Positions 44,802 through 53,718 are shown, numbered from the stretch's first letter. The stretch: 64,000 nucleotides of DNA from Bog-473 sp963755495 (GCA_963755495.1 CAVWJS010000002.1:124001-188000); one strand, 5' to 3'. The notes: generated by a model from the letters alone, not told the origin. Numbers and translations: made by a program.

Positions 44802-44877
44802 TGGTGGGCCGCCCGGGTCTCGATCCCGGCACCTTGGGATTAAAAGTCCCCTGCTCTTCCGGATGAGCTAGCGGCCC
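44802..44877 (-). tRNA. tRNA-Lys (anticodon UUU), CCA encoded
   Basis: Read on the minus strand it folds as a full cloverleaf: acceptor GGGCCGC/GCGGCCC, D stem GCTC/GAGC with GG in the loop, anticodon loop CTTTTAA with anticodon TTT, T stem CCGGG/CCCGG, discriminator A and encoded CCA. Departures from consensus: the first anticodon-stem pair is G-A, and the T loop begins ATCGA instead of TTCGA. The gene may still be functional, but the deviations lower certainty. Confidence 0.88.
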
Positions 44878-44881
44878 GGGG

Positions 44882-44917
44882 CCGCAAGATTATCCGCAAG
44901 AAAATCCGCGAGAGAAC
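44882..44917. repeat. three 12-base direct repeats upstream of tRNA-Lys
   Basis: CCGCAAGATTAT, CCGCAAGAAAAT and CCGCGAGAGAAC follow head to tail immediately 5' of the tRNA (which reads leftward). They overlap the expected tRNA promoter; GATAAT on the minus strand could be its -10 element. Confidence 0.55.
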
Positions 44918-45011
44918 ATGCAAGCAACCCGGACACGATTCGGGTCCCTTGATGGCCATTGGGCACAAGATCGGTCCTTCCGCTCGGTCAAACACCCCGC
45001 GTGATTGACCG

Positions 45012-45536
45012 TCACCGCTGCACCTCTTCGGCCAGGGTGGTGAGCCGCGCCTCCGCGATGTCGATCCATCGCAGATCGGCTTCTAAATGGAAGAGCCCGT
45101 AATCAGCGAGGAGGGCATCCATCACGGTTCCGGTGCGCTTGAGCTCCGTGAGCTCTCGACGGCGCTCCAAGTGGTTGGCTCGCTGGACATCGAGGTACGC
45201 CTCGGGCGAGCGGCCGAGCATGAGCGCGAGGACCACCTTGGTGAAGATCACCGTCTGGAGATGGGGTTCTGCCTCCGTTGGCTGCCCGAGCCAAGCCTCC
45301 AGCTCACCCCTGCCCACGTCGGTGATCGTGTAGCGCTTTCGATCCGGGCCATCCCCAGACTCGATCTCTCCGGGCGTGATCTTGCCGTCGCGGACCAAAC
45401 GAGCCAGCGTGGCATAGACCTGTCCGTAGGGGAGGGGCCGGCTGCGGCCAAAGTACGCGTCGTAGTCCGCTTTGAGGTCGTAGCCGTGGCACGGCTCCCT
45501 CTCGAGCAGCCCGAGCAGGGTGTGAGGGACACTCAT
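45012..45536 (-). CDS. PadR-family transcriptional regulator
   Basis: 174 aa. The N-terminal winged helix is typical of PadR (LLGLLEREPCHGYDLKADYD; YGQVYATLARLVRDGKI; DRKRYTITDVGRGELEAWL), and the C-terminal helices (AEPHLQTVIFTKVVLALML onward) form the dimer domain. It is divergent from the alpha/beta hydrolase at 45631, and a near-palindrome lies 14 bases upstream of its start. It probably represses both; ligand unknown. Confidence 0.92.
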   Translation of the reverse strand: MSVPHTLLGLLEREPCHGYDLKADYDAYFGRSRPLPYGQVYATLARLVRDGKITPGEIESGDGPDRKRYTITDVGRGELEAWLGQPTEAEPHLQTVIFTKVVLALMLGRSPEAYLDVQRANHLERRRELTELKRTGTVMDALLADYGLFHLEADLRWIDIAEARLTTLAEEVQR

Positions 45537-45550
45537 GGAGCGAAACTACG

Positions 45551-45568
45551 CTCAGTACATACATTGAG
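45551..45568. promoter_or_regulatory. CTCA-N10-TGAG near-palindrome, possible PadR site
   Basis: CTCAGTACATACATTGAG lies between the divergent PadR and hydrolase genes; the outer arms CTCA/TGAG match perfectly and the centre contains the tandem TACATACAT. Position fits autoregulation. Confidence 0.4.
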
Positions 45569-45630
45569 TCAATAGCCGTGAACCTCAGCCCGATCCATGT
45601 GCCCGAAGGGGTCGCTGCTACAACTCTCGT

Positions 45631-46587
45631 GTGGTGACCGAGAAGGAAAGTGACTCCGCCGAGGTGAGGCATCGCCGCGTTCGAGGCTCGGGGCTCGATC
45701 TGGCGGTAACCGAATACGGGGATGCTTCAGAGCCCACGGTGCTTTTGGTCCATGGGTTTCCGAACACCAGCGCCATCTGGGCCGCCGTCGCCCGATGCCT
45801 GTCACGTGACCTTCACGTAGTGACGTACGACGTGCGTGGGGCCGGAGCCTCGGACGCGCCCGACAGTCGAGCGGGCTATGCCCTTTCCCTACTCGTCGAG
45901 GACATGGCGGCCGTCATCGAGGCGGTGAGCCCCGATGCCCCGGTGCATCTCGTCGGCCACGACTGGGGCTCCATCCAAGGTTGGGAAGCGGTCACCACCC
46001 ACCTCCTCACCGGACGCATCGCCAGCTTTACCAGCATCTCGGGGCCACCGCTCGATCACGCTGCCATGTGGGCGCGGCAGCACCGCACCCTGCGTCCGGC
46101 GGACGTCCGACTTACTTTGGGCCAGGCCATGCACTCGTGGTACATCGCCCTCTTTCATCTCCCGTTCCTGCCCCAACTGGTGACGCAGGGCGCCTCCTTA
46201 CGGCGCCGGATTTCGGGAGCCTCGCCCCGTCGCCCGGGAACAGCGACCGGGCAAAGGGCGCCGACGGCGACGGCGACCGATGACTTTGCGCACGGACTGG
46301 AGCTCTACCGCGCCAACGTGCGCCAACGCCTCCGCCACCCCGTGCAAGGCCATACCGAGACGCCGGTGCAGATCATCGTGCCCACGCAGGACCGCTACAT
46401 CACGCCGCCATTCCTCGACGGCCTCGAAACGTGGTCACCGGTGGTGTGGCGACGCGACGTGGAAGCGGGTCATTGGATCATCAGCACTCACCCCAACGAG
46501 GTGGCTGATTGGGTGCGCCAGGTCATGGCCTTCGTCGAGGATGGATCTGAGGCGCAGGACCTTGCGCGCGCCCGCGTTCCTGGCTAG
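45631..46587 (+). CDS. alpha/beta hydrolase with Asp nucleophile (epoxide hydrolase/dehalogenase-like)
   Basis: 318 aa. HGFPNTSAIW is the oxyanion loop, and the nucleophile elbow is VGHDWGS with D111, the hallmark of epoxide hydrolases and haloalkane dehalogenases rather than serine esterases. The catalytic His is in VEAGHWIISTHP near the C-terminus. A Thr/Ala/Arg-rich insertion in the cap (residues about 190-215) is unusual. In some actinobacteria this protein type is joined to an SDR; here it stands alone. Divergent from PadR, its likely repressor. Confidence 0.88.
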   Translation: MVTEKESDSAEVRHRRVRGSGLDLAVTEYGDASEPTVLLVHGFPNTSAIWAAVARCLSRDLHVVTYDVRGAGASDAPDSRAGYALSLLVEDMAAVIEAVSPDAPVHLVGHDWGSIQGWEAVTTHLLTGRIASFTSISGPPLDHAAMWARQHRTLRPADVRLTLGQAMHSWYIALFHLPFLPQLVTQGASLRRRISGASPRRPGTATGQRAPTATATDDFAHGLELYRANVRQRLRHPVQGHTETPVQIIVPTQDRYITPPFLDGLETWSPVVWRRDVEAGHWIISTHPNEVADWVRQVMAFVEDGSEAQDLARARVPG

Positions 46588-46610
46588 ACGTCAACGCAGC
46601 TGTCTCTTCC

Positions 46611-46871
46611 CTAAAGTGCAGCCGCCCCCGCCGCTTCGAGCGCCGCTTCGATACACCGCACGAGTTCGCGAGCAGAATCGGCACTCAACTCGACCGCCAC
46701 CCGTGCACTGGGGCCCCGGGTCGGGTCGACGAAGTCGATGTTGAGGGAATGCTCGAGCGGAGCGTGGAACGGATGGTCGAAGTAGACCGAGGCCGACTTC
46801 ACCGAAAACCACCCGTCGGGCCCCTTTGCGCTCCCGGTCACGTCGGCCGGCACCGTGAGATATGAGCACAT
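46611..46871 (-). CDS. DUF6295-like small protein
   Basis: 86 aa from ATG 46871: CSYLTVPADVTGSAKGPDGW, then VYFDHPFHAPLEHSLNIDF and a C-terminal helix SARELVRCIEAALEAAG. I recall this pattern as a conserved actinobacterial family of unknown function (DUF6295). The ribosome site GAGGAGG lies inside the end of the dienelactone-hydrolase-like gene, so the two are an operon. Confidence 0.75.
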   Translation of the reverse strand: MCSYLTVPADVTGSAKGPDGWFSVKSASVYFDHPFHAPLEHSLNIDFVDPTRGPSARVAVELSADSARELVRCIEAALEAAGAAAL

Positions 46872-46873
46872 GA

Positions 46874-47674
46874 TCAAGCCTCCTCGGACGTCAGGTACTG
46901 CCCAAACCACGAGAAGATTCGCTGCCAACCGTCCAAGGCTGCCTCAGGACGGAAGCTCGGCCGATCCGTGGAAAAGAAGGCATGGCCCGCACCGTCATAG
47001 CTGTGGAACTCGTACGTCTTGTCATTGGCGATGAGCGCTTGCTCGAGTTCCGCCACTTGCTCGGGATCGGGGAACTTGTCGTCTGCTCCAAAGAGCCCGA
47101 GCAGGGGACAGCCGAGCGAGGGCGCCTTGTCGACGATGGGCCTCGCCCTCATGGGGAACCCCTCCGGAACAGTCCCAGTGACGAAGGCACCGTAACAATC
47201 CACGGCAGCGTCGACAGGGAGGCTCACCGCGGTGAGAAAGGACTGGCGGCCGCCGGAGCAGTACCCGATAACACCTACCTTGCCGTTGGAATTCGGGAGG
47301 GCGCGCAGCGCGTCAATGACCGCGCTCGCGTCGCCGAGGAACTGCTCATCGGACACACCACCATTGGCCCGCGCTGCCGCTGCTGCATCGTCAGGGTCGG
47401 TGTCGAGCCCCTCCCGGGCATAGAGGTTTGGACAGATCGCGTTGTAGCCGTAGGCGGCGAACCGTCTGGCGATCTCTTTCGTCGGGGAGTCCCAACCCGG
47501 CAGATGATGGATCACCAAGACGCCGGGTCGCGGCCCGTCCTCCTCGCTCACAACTTGGTACGCGTTTATGTCGTCCCCCCCGTGACCGGTGAGACGTACA
47601 TTTCCGGCAATCAGCGCTTCTTCTCGAGGTGCCAACGAACTCTCCTTCTTCTTTGATCCTTTTGCGGCGCCCAC
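46874..47674 (-). CDS. dienelactone hydrolase family protein
   Basis: 266 aa. The catalytic triad of the family is visible: C139 in IGYCSGGRQSF, Asp in FGADDKFPDPEQ and His in DGAGHAFFSTDRP. VIHHLPGWDSPTKEIARRFA is the oxyanion strand. A charged Lys-rich N-terminus (residues 1-12) precedes the domain. Substrate could be a dienelactone or another cyclic ester; assignment is to the family only. Followed by a DUF6295-like gene 2 bases after its stop. Confidence 0.92.
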   Translation of the reverse strand: MGAAKGSKKKESSLAPREEALIAGNVRLTGHGGDDINAYQVVSEEDGPRPGVLVIHHLPGWDSPTKEIARRFAAYGYNAICPNLYAREGLDTDPDDAAAAARANGGVSDEQFLGDASAVIDALRALPNSNGKVGVIGYCSGGRQSFLTAVSLPVDAAVDCYGAFVTGTVPEGFPMRARPIVDKAPSLGCPLLGLFGADDKFPDPEQVAELEQALIANDKTYEFHSYDGAGHAFFSTDRPSFRPEAALDGWQRIFSWFGQYLTSEEA

Positions 47675-47751
47675 TATGGCCCGTCAGAAGCCCCGTGAAC
47701 CAGCGCCGGATCGGCAGAGGCGCGAAACGCCAGCGCAGGCCGTCCCGCCTC

Positions 47752-49311
47752 TCAGTCGCTACAGGTGGCACCCACCGGCGGCGTGGCCAAGGTGATGAAG
47801 TAGGACTGGACGTCGACCCGTACGCAGGCGCTGTAGAAGTACGACACGTGGTCGCTTCCCTCCACCGTCAGGAGATCTCCCTTGCTGAGCTCGCCGGCCA
47901 AGCTGACCGACCACGCATAGGGGGTGGCCGGGTCCTGAGTGGTGCCGATCACCAATATGGGCGGGGAGCCCGGAGCTGTCACTGGAGCCGGCGTCCGGGT
48001 GGGGGCTACAGGCCACACGGCGCATGCGGCTTCTCCCCAAGCCAAGAGCGGACCGAAGATCGGCGCCGACTTTGCGAAGACCGTCGCCAATTGGTCGTAG
48101 GTCGATAAGACCTTGGGGGTGGGATGATCGAGACAATCGACAGCCTCTCCTGCGTCAGCCCCGTTGGTCGAACCATCCAAAGCGTAGTGATCCGACATCG
48201 TGTCGACCTGTGTTCCTTCTCCTGCGGCGTCTGCCGCCAACGCACTCCCCAAGGTTGGCCAGTCCGATTGCGAATAAAGGCCGGACAGGAGCGCGTTGTA
48301 AAGCTCAGCGGGCCCGGCCGCACGGCCGTCCCCGGCCGGGGACGGGCTCGTCCGACTGCGGGCCAAAAGAGCGAGCAACGCACTCGTCGGGTCCCCGGAA
48401 GGCCGCCAGGGGCACGAAGCTGTGCCGGCACACCAGGCGAAGAAGGAATTGAGCACGCCTTCGAACCCCTCCGCCTGGCCCAATGTCAGTTGGCTGAAGG
48501 AAAGGGCGGGATCGATGGCGCTGTCGAGGACCATGGCGCGAATGTGCGTCGGATACAGTTGGGCGTAGGTCGCTCCGAGGAGGGTCCCGTAGGACTGACC
48601 CATGTAGGTGAGACCGCTGTCACCCAATGCTTGCCGTAGTCGGTCCAGGTCCTTGGCGACATCGACCGTACCGACGTACGGCAGGATGGCGCCGCTGGCC
48701 TTCTCACAGTCAGCCGCGAATTGCCGCATGTTGGCGATAGTCGATTTCTGTTCTGCCGCGTTCTGCGGCACAGGGTCGGGTAGTGAACCAGGGGCGGTGC
48801 CGGGAGTCTCGCCGCACGTCACCGGGTCGCTGCGCTGCACCCCGCGGGGATCGAAGGTGACGATGTCGAAGTCGTCGAGGAGACCGGGGGTGAGCGTATC
48901 CAGCTCGTTCACGAAATCATCAATCCCCGACACGCCCGGCCCACCGGGATTGATGACCAACGAGCCAATCCGCTGTGCCGGATCACGCGCGAGATGCCGC
49001 TCCACGGCTATCCCGATGGTGGCACCCTGCGGGTGGGCGTAATTCAGCGGAACGATCAACGTTCCACACTGGAGATCACCGTTGCACTGCGTCCACGTGA
49101 TCGGTGTGATGGGCAGGGGTGGTGGAGTGGTGGTGGTCGTTGTCGACGTCGACGTCGTCGTTGGCGAGGCAGGGCTCGAGGTGTGCGAAATGGACTCTGT
49201 CGATCCCCTCGCTCCGGCGCAGGACGCGAGAAGGAGGGCGGTGCCAATCCCTGCGGCCAGTACAGCCGTGCGTCTGCGGCGCGGCCGTTCTCGGCGGAGC
49301 AGGCGGTGCAC
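47752..49311 (-). CDS. exported alpha/beta hydrolase with TAP-like C-terminal domain (tripeptidyl aminopeptidase-like)
   Basis: 519 aa from GTG 49311, 16 bases after the hemolysin III gene. An Arg-rich n-region and TAVLAAGIGTALLLASC form a lipoprotein signal, then a long Thr/Pro linker. The hydrolase starts near WTQCNGDLQCGTLIVPLNYA; Ser is in MGQSYGTLLGATYA, Asp in IGTTQDPATPYAWS and His in EGSDHVSYF, the last two in the TAP_C module. Family members are proline-type or tripeptidyl aminopeptidases. The open frame continues upstream of 49311 but overlaps the neighbour. Confidence 0.9.
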   Translation of the reverse strand: MHRLLRRERPRRRRTAVLAAGIGTALLLASCAGARGSTESISHTSSPASPTTTSTSTTTTTTPPPLPITPITWTQCNGDLQCGTLIVPLNYAHPQGATIGIAVERHLARDPAQRIGSLVINPGGPGVSGIDDFVNELDTLTPGLLDDFDIVTFDPRGVQRSDPVTCGETPGTAPGSLPDPVPQNAAEQKSTIANMRQFAADCEKASGAILPYVGTVDVAKDLDRLRQALGDSGLTYMGQSYGTLLGATYAQLYPTHIRAMVLDSAIDPALSFSQLTLGQAEGFEGVLNSFFAWCAGTASCPWRPSGDPTSALLALLARSRTSPSPAGDGRAAGPAELYNALLSGLYSQSDWPTLGSALAADAAGEGTQVDTMSDHYALDGSTNGADAGEAVDCLDHPTPKVLSTYDQLATVFAKSAPIFGPLLAWGEAACAVWPVAPTRTPAPVTAPGSPPILVIGTTQDPATPYAWSVSLAGELSKGDLLTVEGSDHVSYFYSACVRVDVQSYFITLATPPVGATCSD

Positions 49312-49327
49312 GGGGCCTGTGCGGCGC

Positions 49328-50035
49328 TCAGTAACGCGGCAATGCGATGAAGGCGATGAGGTACGCGAATGTCCCGGCTCCCACCACGGTGCAGGCGTGG
49401 AAGACCTCGTGGAACCCGAACGTACCGGGCCACGGGTCCGGACGTTTACGCGCGTATACCAGTGCACCAACGGTATACGACAGACCCGCAACCAGCATGA
49501 GGGCGAAGCCCACCCAACCGAGGCTTCGCACGAGCTGCGGCGCCACGATCAGCGAACACCAGCCGACCACGACGTAGGGGATGGCGACCGCCCACTGAGG
49601 GGCATCCAGCCAAATCTGGCGCAACACGATGCCGGCACAAGCGCCCACCCACACCATGCTCAGCATGAGGGCTTGGGACCACCCGGACAGGGCCAACCCG
49701 GCTACGCCGGTCGAGGTTCCAGCGATGCCGATGAAGATGGCGCTGTGGTCGGCCCGGCGCATGCGCCGCCACGCCGGTGCCGACCAGCGCACACGATGGA
49801 ACAGCGCGCTGGTGCCGAACATGATCAGCATGGCCAGCACGAACACGGTCAATTCCAGCTTGCTGGCGGCGTCGGGTCCGGCGGCAATAAGGAACGGTCC
49901 GCCGATGAGCCAGCCCACGAAAACGCCTAAATGGAGCCAACCTCGCAGCAGTGGCCGCCGGCCGAGATTGTCGGCCAATACTCCGAGTTCGCCCTGGGCG
50001 GCGCTCACCTCGCGGACGGCGCCGGGCTGAGTCAT
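49328..50035 (-). CDS. hemolysin III / PAQR-family membrane protein
   Basis: 235 aa with seven hydrophobic segments. PAQR-type zinc-site residues are recognisable: the His in FGTSALFHRVRW, the Asp in MRRADHSAIFIGIAGT and the His pair in FGFHEVFHACTVVG. Despite the name, family members are thought to be membrane hydrolases or receptors rather than toxins. It lies 2 bases downstream of serB, so the two are probably co-transcribed. Confidence 0.92.
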   Translation of the reverse strand: MTQPGAVREVSAAQGELGVLADNLGRRPLLRGWLHLGVFVGWLIGGPFLIAAGPDAASKLELTVFVLAMLIMFGTSALFHRVRWSAPAWRRMRRADHSAIFIGIAGTSTGVAGLALSGWSQALMLSMVWVGACAGIVLRQIWLDAPQWAVAIPYVVVGWCSLIVAPQLVRSLGWVGFALMLVAGLSYTVGALVYARKRPDPWPGTFGFHEVFHACTVVGAGTFAYLIAFIALPRY

Positions 50036-50037
50036 CG

Positions 50038-51234
50038 TTACGTAGCTTGCTCCATTTGATCCGCCGACTCCACCTCACCCCGACTAATTCCAAGGAGAAA
50101 GAGGATTGCGTCAAGGTACGGGACGGTGAGCGCCGTGTCGGCCGCGTCCCTGACCATGGGTTTCGCGTTGAAGGCGATACCCAGACCGGCCGCCGCAAGC
50201 ATGTCGAGATCGTTGGCCCCGTCGCCAACCGCGATCGTGCGCGACTGCGGCACACCTGCCGCGGCGGCGAATCGGATGAGAGCCTCGGCTTTCCCGACAC
50301 GATCCACTATGGGTCCCACCAATCCCCCGGTGAGCAGGCCGTCCTTCATCTCCAATTCGTTGGCCGCCAAATGATCGATCCCCAAATCGGCGACCACAGC
50401 GTCGATGACCTGCGTGAATCCGCCGCTTACGACCGCGGTCTCGTAGCCCAGTCGCTTGAGCGTCCGCACCAGTGTCCGTGCACCAGGGGACAGGAGGAGT
50501 GATCGACGGACGACGTCGAGATCGGACTGGTCCAACCCGGCCAACAGCTGCACTCGCTGTCGCAGTGCCTGCTCGAAATCGATCTCGCCCGCCATGGCCG
50601 CTTGGGTGACCGCTGCGACCTCGGCCCCACACCCGCACTGTTCGGCCAGCAAGTCGATTACCTCCCCCTGCAAGAGGGTGGAGTCGGCGTCGAGCACGAT
50701 CAGGTGCTTGGCGCGACGGTGCAAACCGTCCACCTGGACTGCTATGTCGATTTCGGACCGTACTGCTTCCTCGGCCAGGGCGCGCCGCAGCAGGTCCAAG
50801 TTTCCACCCGCCACGGCGAACTCGTAGCTGTGTACGGGGTAGGCGGCGAGCCGCACGATCCGCTCGATGTTGCCCTGGCATTCCGCTATCCGCCCACTGA
50901 CACCTTCCAAGGTGGAAGCCGAGATCTCGGGCGCGAGCACGGTGACAAGAAAATGATCATGCCCCGACTGGTCGTCCGCCTCGAGGAGTGGCGCGATCGT
51001 CACGTTCACGCCCCCATCGATGAACTGGTCTGCTATCGCCCGACGAAGGTGCTCGCCCTCTCCCGCCGCCACGCCCCCGACTTCGACGCAGAGGAGCAGC
51101 CGCCCGTGAATGCGGACCTGCTCGACGTCGCGGACGTCGAAGCCTCGTGCGTTCAATACGAAGAAGACTCGCGCCGCGATACCCGGTCCGTCCTGGCCGG
51201 TGATCGTGACCAGGTGGGGAAGGAGTGCCGGCAT
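50038..51234 (-). CDS. serB: phosphoserine phosphatase
   Basis: Last step of serine synthesis. 398 aa. Two ACT-like regulatory domains (residues about 7-80 and 95-170) precede a HAD phosphatase: motif I VLDADSTLLQGEVIDLLA, motif II VVSGGFTQVID, motif III/IV IAVGDGANDLDMLAAAG with the conserved Lys in VDRVGKAEAL. The ACT domains suggest feedback by serine. The arrangement is standard for actinobacterial SerB. Confidence 0.95.
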   Translation of the reverse strand: MPALLPHLVTITGQDGPGIAARVFFVLNARGFDVRDVEQVRIHGRLLLCVEVGGVAAGEGEHLRRAIADQFIDGGVNVTIAPLLEADDQSGHDHFLVTVLAPEISASTLEGVSGRIAECQGNIERIVRLAAYPVHSYEFAVAGGNLDLLRRALAEEAVRSEIDIAVQVDGLHRRAKHLIVLDADSTLLQGEVIDLLAEQCGCGAEVAAVTQAAMAGEIDFEQALRQRVQLLAGLDQSDLDVVRRSLLLSPGARTLVRTLKRLGYETAVVSGGFTQVIDAVVADLGIDHLAANELEMKDGLLTGGLVGPIVDRVGKAEALIRFAAAAGVPQSRTIAVGDGANDLDMLAAAGLGIAFNAKPMVRDAADTALTVPYLDAILFLLGISRGEVESADQMEQAT

Positions 51235-51288
51235 TCCACGCTCACGGTAGCGGTCCGCACCAACCCGGCTCCAACCCGCACCGCTCGC

Positions 51289-51958
51289 TCAGACTTCGGG
51301 AGTGATGGAGTCCTTCTCGTCGATCCACCCCTGACCCTCCACCCAGCGGCGGACGATCTTCGCCGGAACCCCGGCCACCACGCAGCGGTCCGGGATGACC
51401 CCGCGCACCACGGCGCCGGCGGCGACTACGACGTGCTCCCCGATCTGGGCCCCGGGTAGTACGACAACATTGGCCCCGAGCCAGCTCCCCGAGCCGATGC
51501 GGACGGCTGCCTCGGTGGGCCATTGGCGCCCGATCGGTTCGATCGGGGTCCTCATAGCTGTGGTTCTGATCGGTGATGTAGACGTAGGGGCCCGTTTGGA
51601 TGTCATCGCCAATCTCAATGGACCAGTGACCGACAATGTGCGAACCCCGGCCGATGATGCAACGGCTCCCGATCCTAACCACCGGGTTGGTCGGCATCGA
51701 CTGTCCCGGCACCATCCCCGCCGTGATGGATGTGTACGGACCCACCATCGTGCCCTCGCCTATTTCGATATGTTGCTCGTTGTAGATGGAACCTTGCGGA
51801 AAGAGCAAGCAGGCCGTCTTACCCATGGCGCCAAAGCGGCGGCCTCGAGGATCATCGGGTCCGATCGCGCCCAACTGTCCCGCCTTCTCCCATGCAGCAT
51901 GAATCAGCCGCGCCACCACTCGGCGCACGGGTGCAGGAAGAGAGCGCGCCGCAGTCAC
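51289..51958 (-). pseudogene. hexapeptide-repeat acyltransferase, apparent one-base frameshift
   Basis: Left-handed beta-helix acyltransferase. The first frame (GSIYNEQHIEIGEGTMVGPY; RCIIGRGSHIVGHWSIEIGD; YVYITDQNHSYEDPD) breaks near 51541. The +1 frame continues PIGRQWPTEAAVRIGSGSWL, GANVVVLPGAQIGEHVVV and VPAKIVRRWVEG to the stop at 51289. Removing one base from GATCGAACC gives EDPDEPIGRQW and a 222 aa protein. Acceptor unknown (sugar or polyketide O-acetylation are typical). Confidence 0.82.
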
Positions 51959-52010
51959 AGGCCGGCATGTTAGGGCCAGGCCCGCTGTGGGGCCGAAACC
52001 ACCCCACCGG

Positions 52011-52016
52011 TACGAT
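52011..52016 (+). promoter_or_regulatory. -10 element of a leaderless promoter
   Basis: TACGAT ends 7 bases before the GTG start at 52024, and no ribosome site is present, the standard geometry of actinobacterial leaderless transcripts. Confidence 0.55.
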
Positions 52017-52023
52017 TACCAGA

Positions 52024-53718
52024 GTGGGCCAGCCGATAGATCGCCGTCGCTTCTTGCAAATTGCGGCAGCTGGGGCGACGGGCGCCGCCGGTCTCATCAT
52101 CGCCGGCTGCAGCGACGACGGCTCATCGAGCGCCGTGGCCAAGAAAAAGCGCCCGCCGGCGCACGCCAAACACCAGGCATCCCACACGCATGCGGGCGGC
52201 GGACAGGCCGAGACAAACACCAGGTTGCCGAGCGGCGTCGTGGTACCGACCGCATCGTGGCTGATCGCGGAAAACAAGCGACCGGGGACTCTGGACTGGA
52301 TCGTCAACTTCGTTCAACCCGATCATGCCCTTGAAGGATTCGCCAGCCAGGTCAGCGCGCGGAGCGGGGACGACATCACCCTCTTCGTGAACACCACCGC
52401 CAAGGCCGTGGGAGTCCAGGCCTACCGCATGGGCTACTACCAGGGGCTCGGTGGCCGTCTCGTCTATCAGAGCGACATGGTGGCGGCTCGAGTGCAACCA
52501 CCACCGACTGTGAGCCTCGGCATCGGCACGGTGAGCTGCCCCTGGTCACCCACACTGAGCTTCACGGTCGACGACACCTGGCCCCCGGGCTGCTACCTGT
52601 TGAAGCTGCTTGGCGATGGCGGACAGGAGCAGTTCGTTCCGCTGACCGTTCGAGACGATGCGAGCACAGCCGCCTATGTCTTTCAGAACAGTGTCACCAC
52701 ATGGCAGGCGTACAACCTCTACGGCGGCTACAGCCTCTATTACGGACCGAACGGACGAGGGGGCCAGGACTTCGCCCACCGGGCCCGTGCCGTGTCCTTT
52801 GACCGCCCGTACCCACAAACCTGGGCCTCGGGGGCGGCTGACTTTGTGGGAAATGAGTACCCGCTCCTCTACGACATGGAGCGCTTGGGCCTCGACCTCA
52901 CCTACTGGACCGACGTTGATCTTCACGCCAACCCACAACTGCTGGGCCAGCACCGTTGCCTCTTTAGCCTGGGACATGACGAGTACTGGTCGAGCTCGAT
53001 GCGCTATGGGGCCCAGTTCTTCAGCGACGGTGGAGGGAATCTGGCCTTTCTCGGGGCCAACGCCTGCTACCGCCAGATACGCCTGCAGCCCACCTCGATC
53101 GGTCCCAATCGGCTCGAGGTCTGCTTCAAGGACGCGACGGAGGACCCCATCGTTTCGGAGGATCCGTCGCTGACGACGGTCAACTGGAATCAATCTCCTG
53201 TCGACAATCCTGAATCCAACTTAATCGGCTCGACCTATCAGTCTGTTGGCGCCCAGGCCGACATGGTCGTGACCGACGCCTCCTCCTGGTTCTTCGACGG
53301 CTGCAACCTCACGGACGCGCACGTGTTCCCCAAAATGATCGTGGGCGAGTACGACCGCTACGTCCCCTCCCTCCCGGGTCCCCGCAACCTCGATGTGCTG
53401 GCCCATTCCCCCATCCCAGGCCAATCCAACTGGTCCGACCTCACCTACTTCACGACGCCACAAGGAGGCGGGGTCATGTCCAGTGGCTCGGCCTACTTTG
53501 TCTACCGGCTGGCCAATTCGACGGCCATGCCCGCGAACATCCTGCCTGAGGCCATTCCGGGCGAGACGGACGTGCTGTTGCGCGCCATGGAGAATCTCTA
53601 TGGGCTCTTCGGCCACGGACCGGCGGGGGCCGAGGAGCCCTCGAACGGCAATGCGGGTTCCGTCTACACCGGTACAACAGCAGCAGCCGGTTCGGCCGTC
53701 CCCACCAACGCCGCCTGA
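52024..53718 (+). CDS. Tat-exported lipoprotein, N,N-dimethylformamidase beta-subunit-like domain
   Basis: 564 aa. The N-terminus DRRRFLQIAAAGATGAAGL is a Tat signal followed by a lipobox IIAGC. After a basic linker, the body shows the dimethylformamidase large-subunit-like fold (VGVQAYRMGYYQGLGG; FQNSVTTWQAYNLYGGYSLY; FSLGHDEYWSSSMR). The conserved GHDEYW and its surrounding aromatics suggest retained activity, but the small alpha subunit is not encoded nearby, so amide hydrolysis is inference. The GTG start is leaderless; earlier starts in the frame lack support. Confidence 0.85.
   Translation: MGQPIDRRRFLQIAAAGATGAAGLIIAGCSDDGSSSAVAKKKRPPAHAKHQASHTHAGGGQAETNTRLPSGVVVPTASWLIAENKRPGTLDWIVNFVQPDHALEGFASQVSARSGDDITLFVNTTAKAVGVQAYRMGYYQGLGGRLVYQSDMVAARVQPPPTVSLGIGTVSCPWSPTLSFTVDDTWPPGCYLLKLLGDGGQEQFVPLTVRDDASTAAYVFQNSVTTWQAYNLYGGYSLYYGPNGRGGQDFAHRARAVSFDRPYPQTWASGAADFVGNEYPLLYDMERLGLDLTYWTDVDLHANPQLLGQHRCLFSLGHDEYWSSSMRYGAQFFSDGGGNLAFLGANACYRQIRLQPTSIGPNRLEVCFKDATEDPIVSEDPSLTTVNWNQSPVDNPESNLIGSTYQSVGAQADMVVTDASSWFFDGCNLTDAHVFPKMIVGEYDRYVPSLPGPRNLDVLAHSPIPGQSNWSDLTYFTTPQGGGVMSSGSAYFVYRLANSTAMPANILPEAIPGETDVLLRAMENLYGLFGHGPAGAEEPSNGNAGSVYTGTTAAAGSAVPTNAA

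Noticed and set aside
34973..44877. Genomic island inserted at tRNA-Lys
   Set aside because: No integrase, no repeat of the tRNA 3' end was noticed on the left side, and the span includes core genes such as prfC.
49328..50035. True hemolysin or toxin
   Set aside because: The hemolysin III label is historical; the sequence is a PAQR-type seven-helix membrane protein beside serB.
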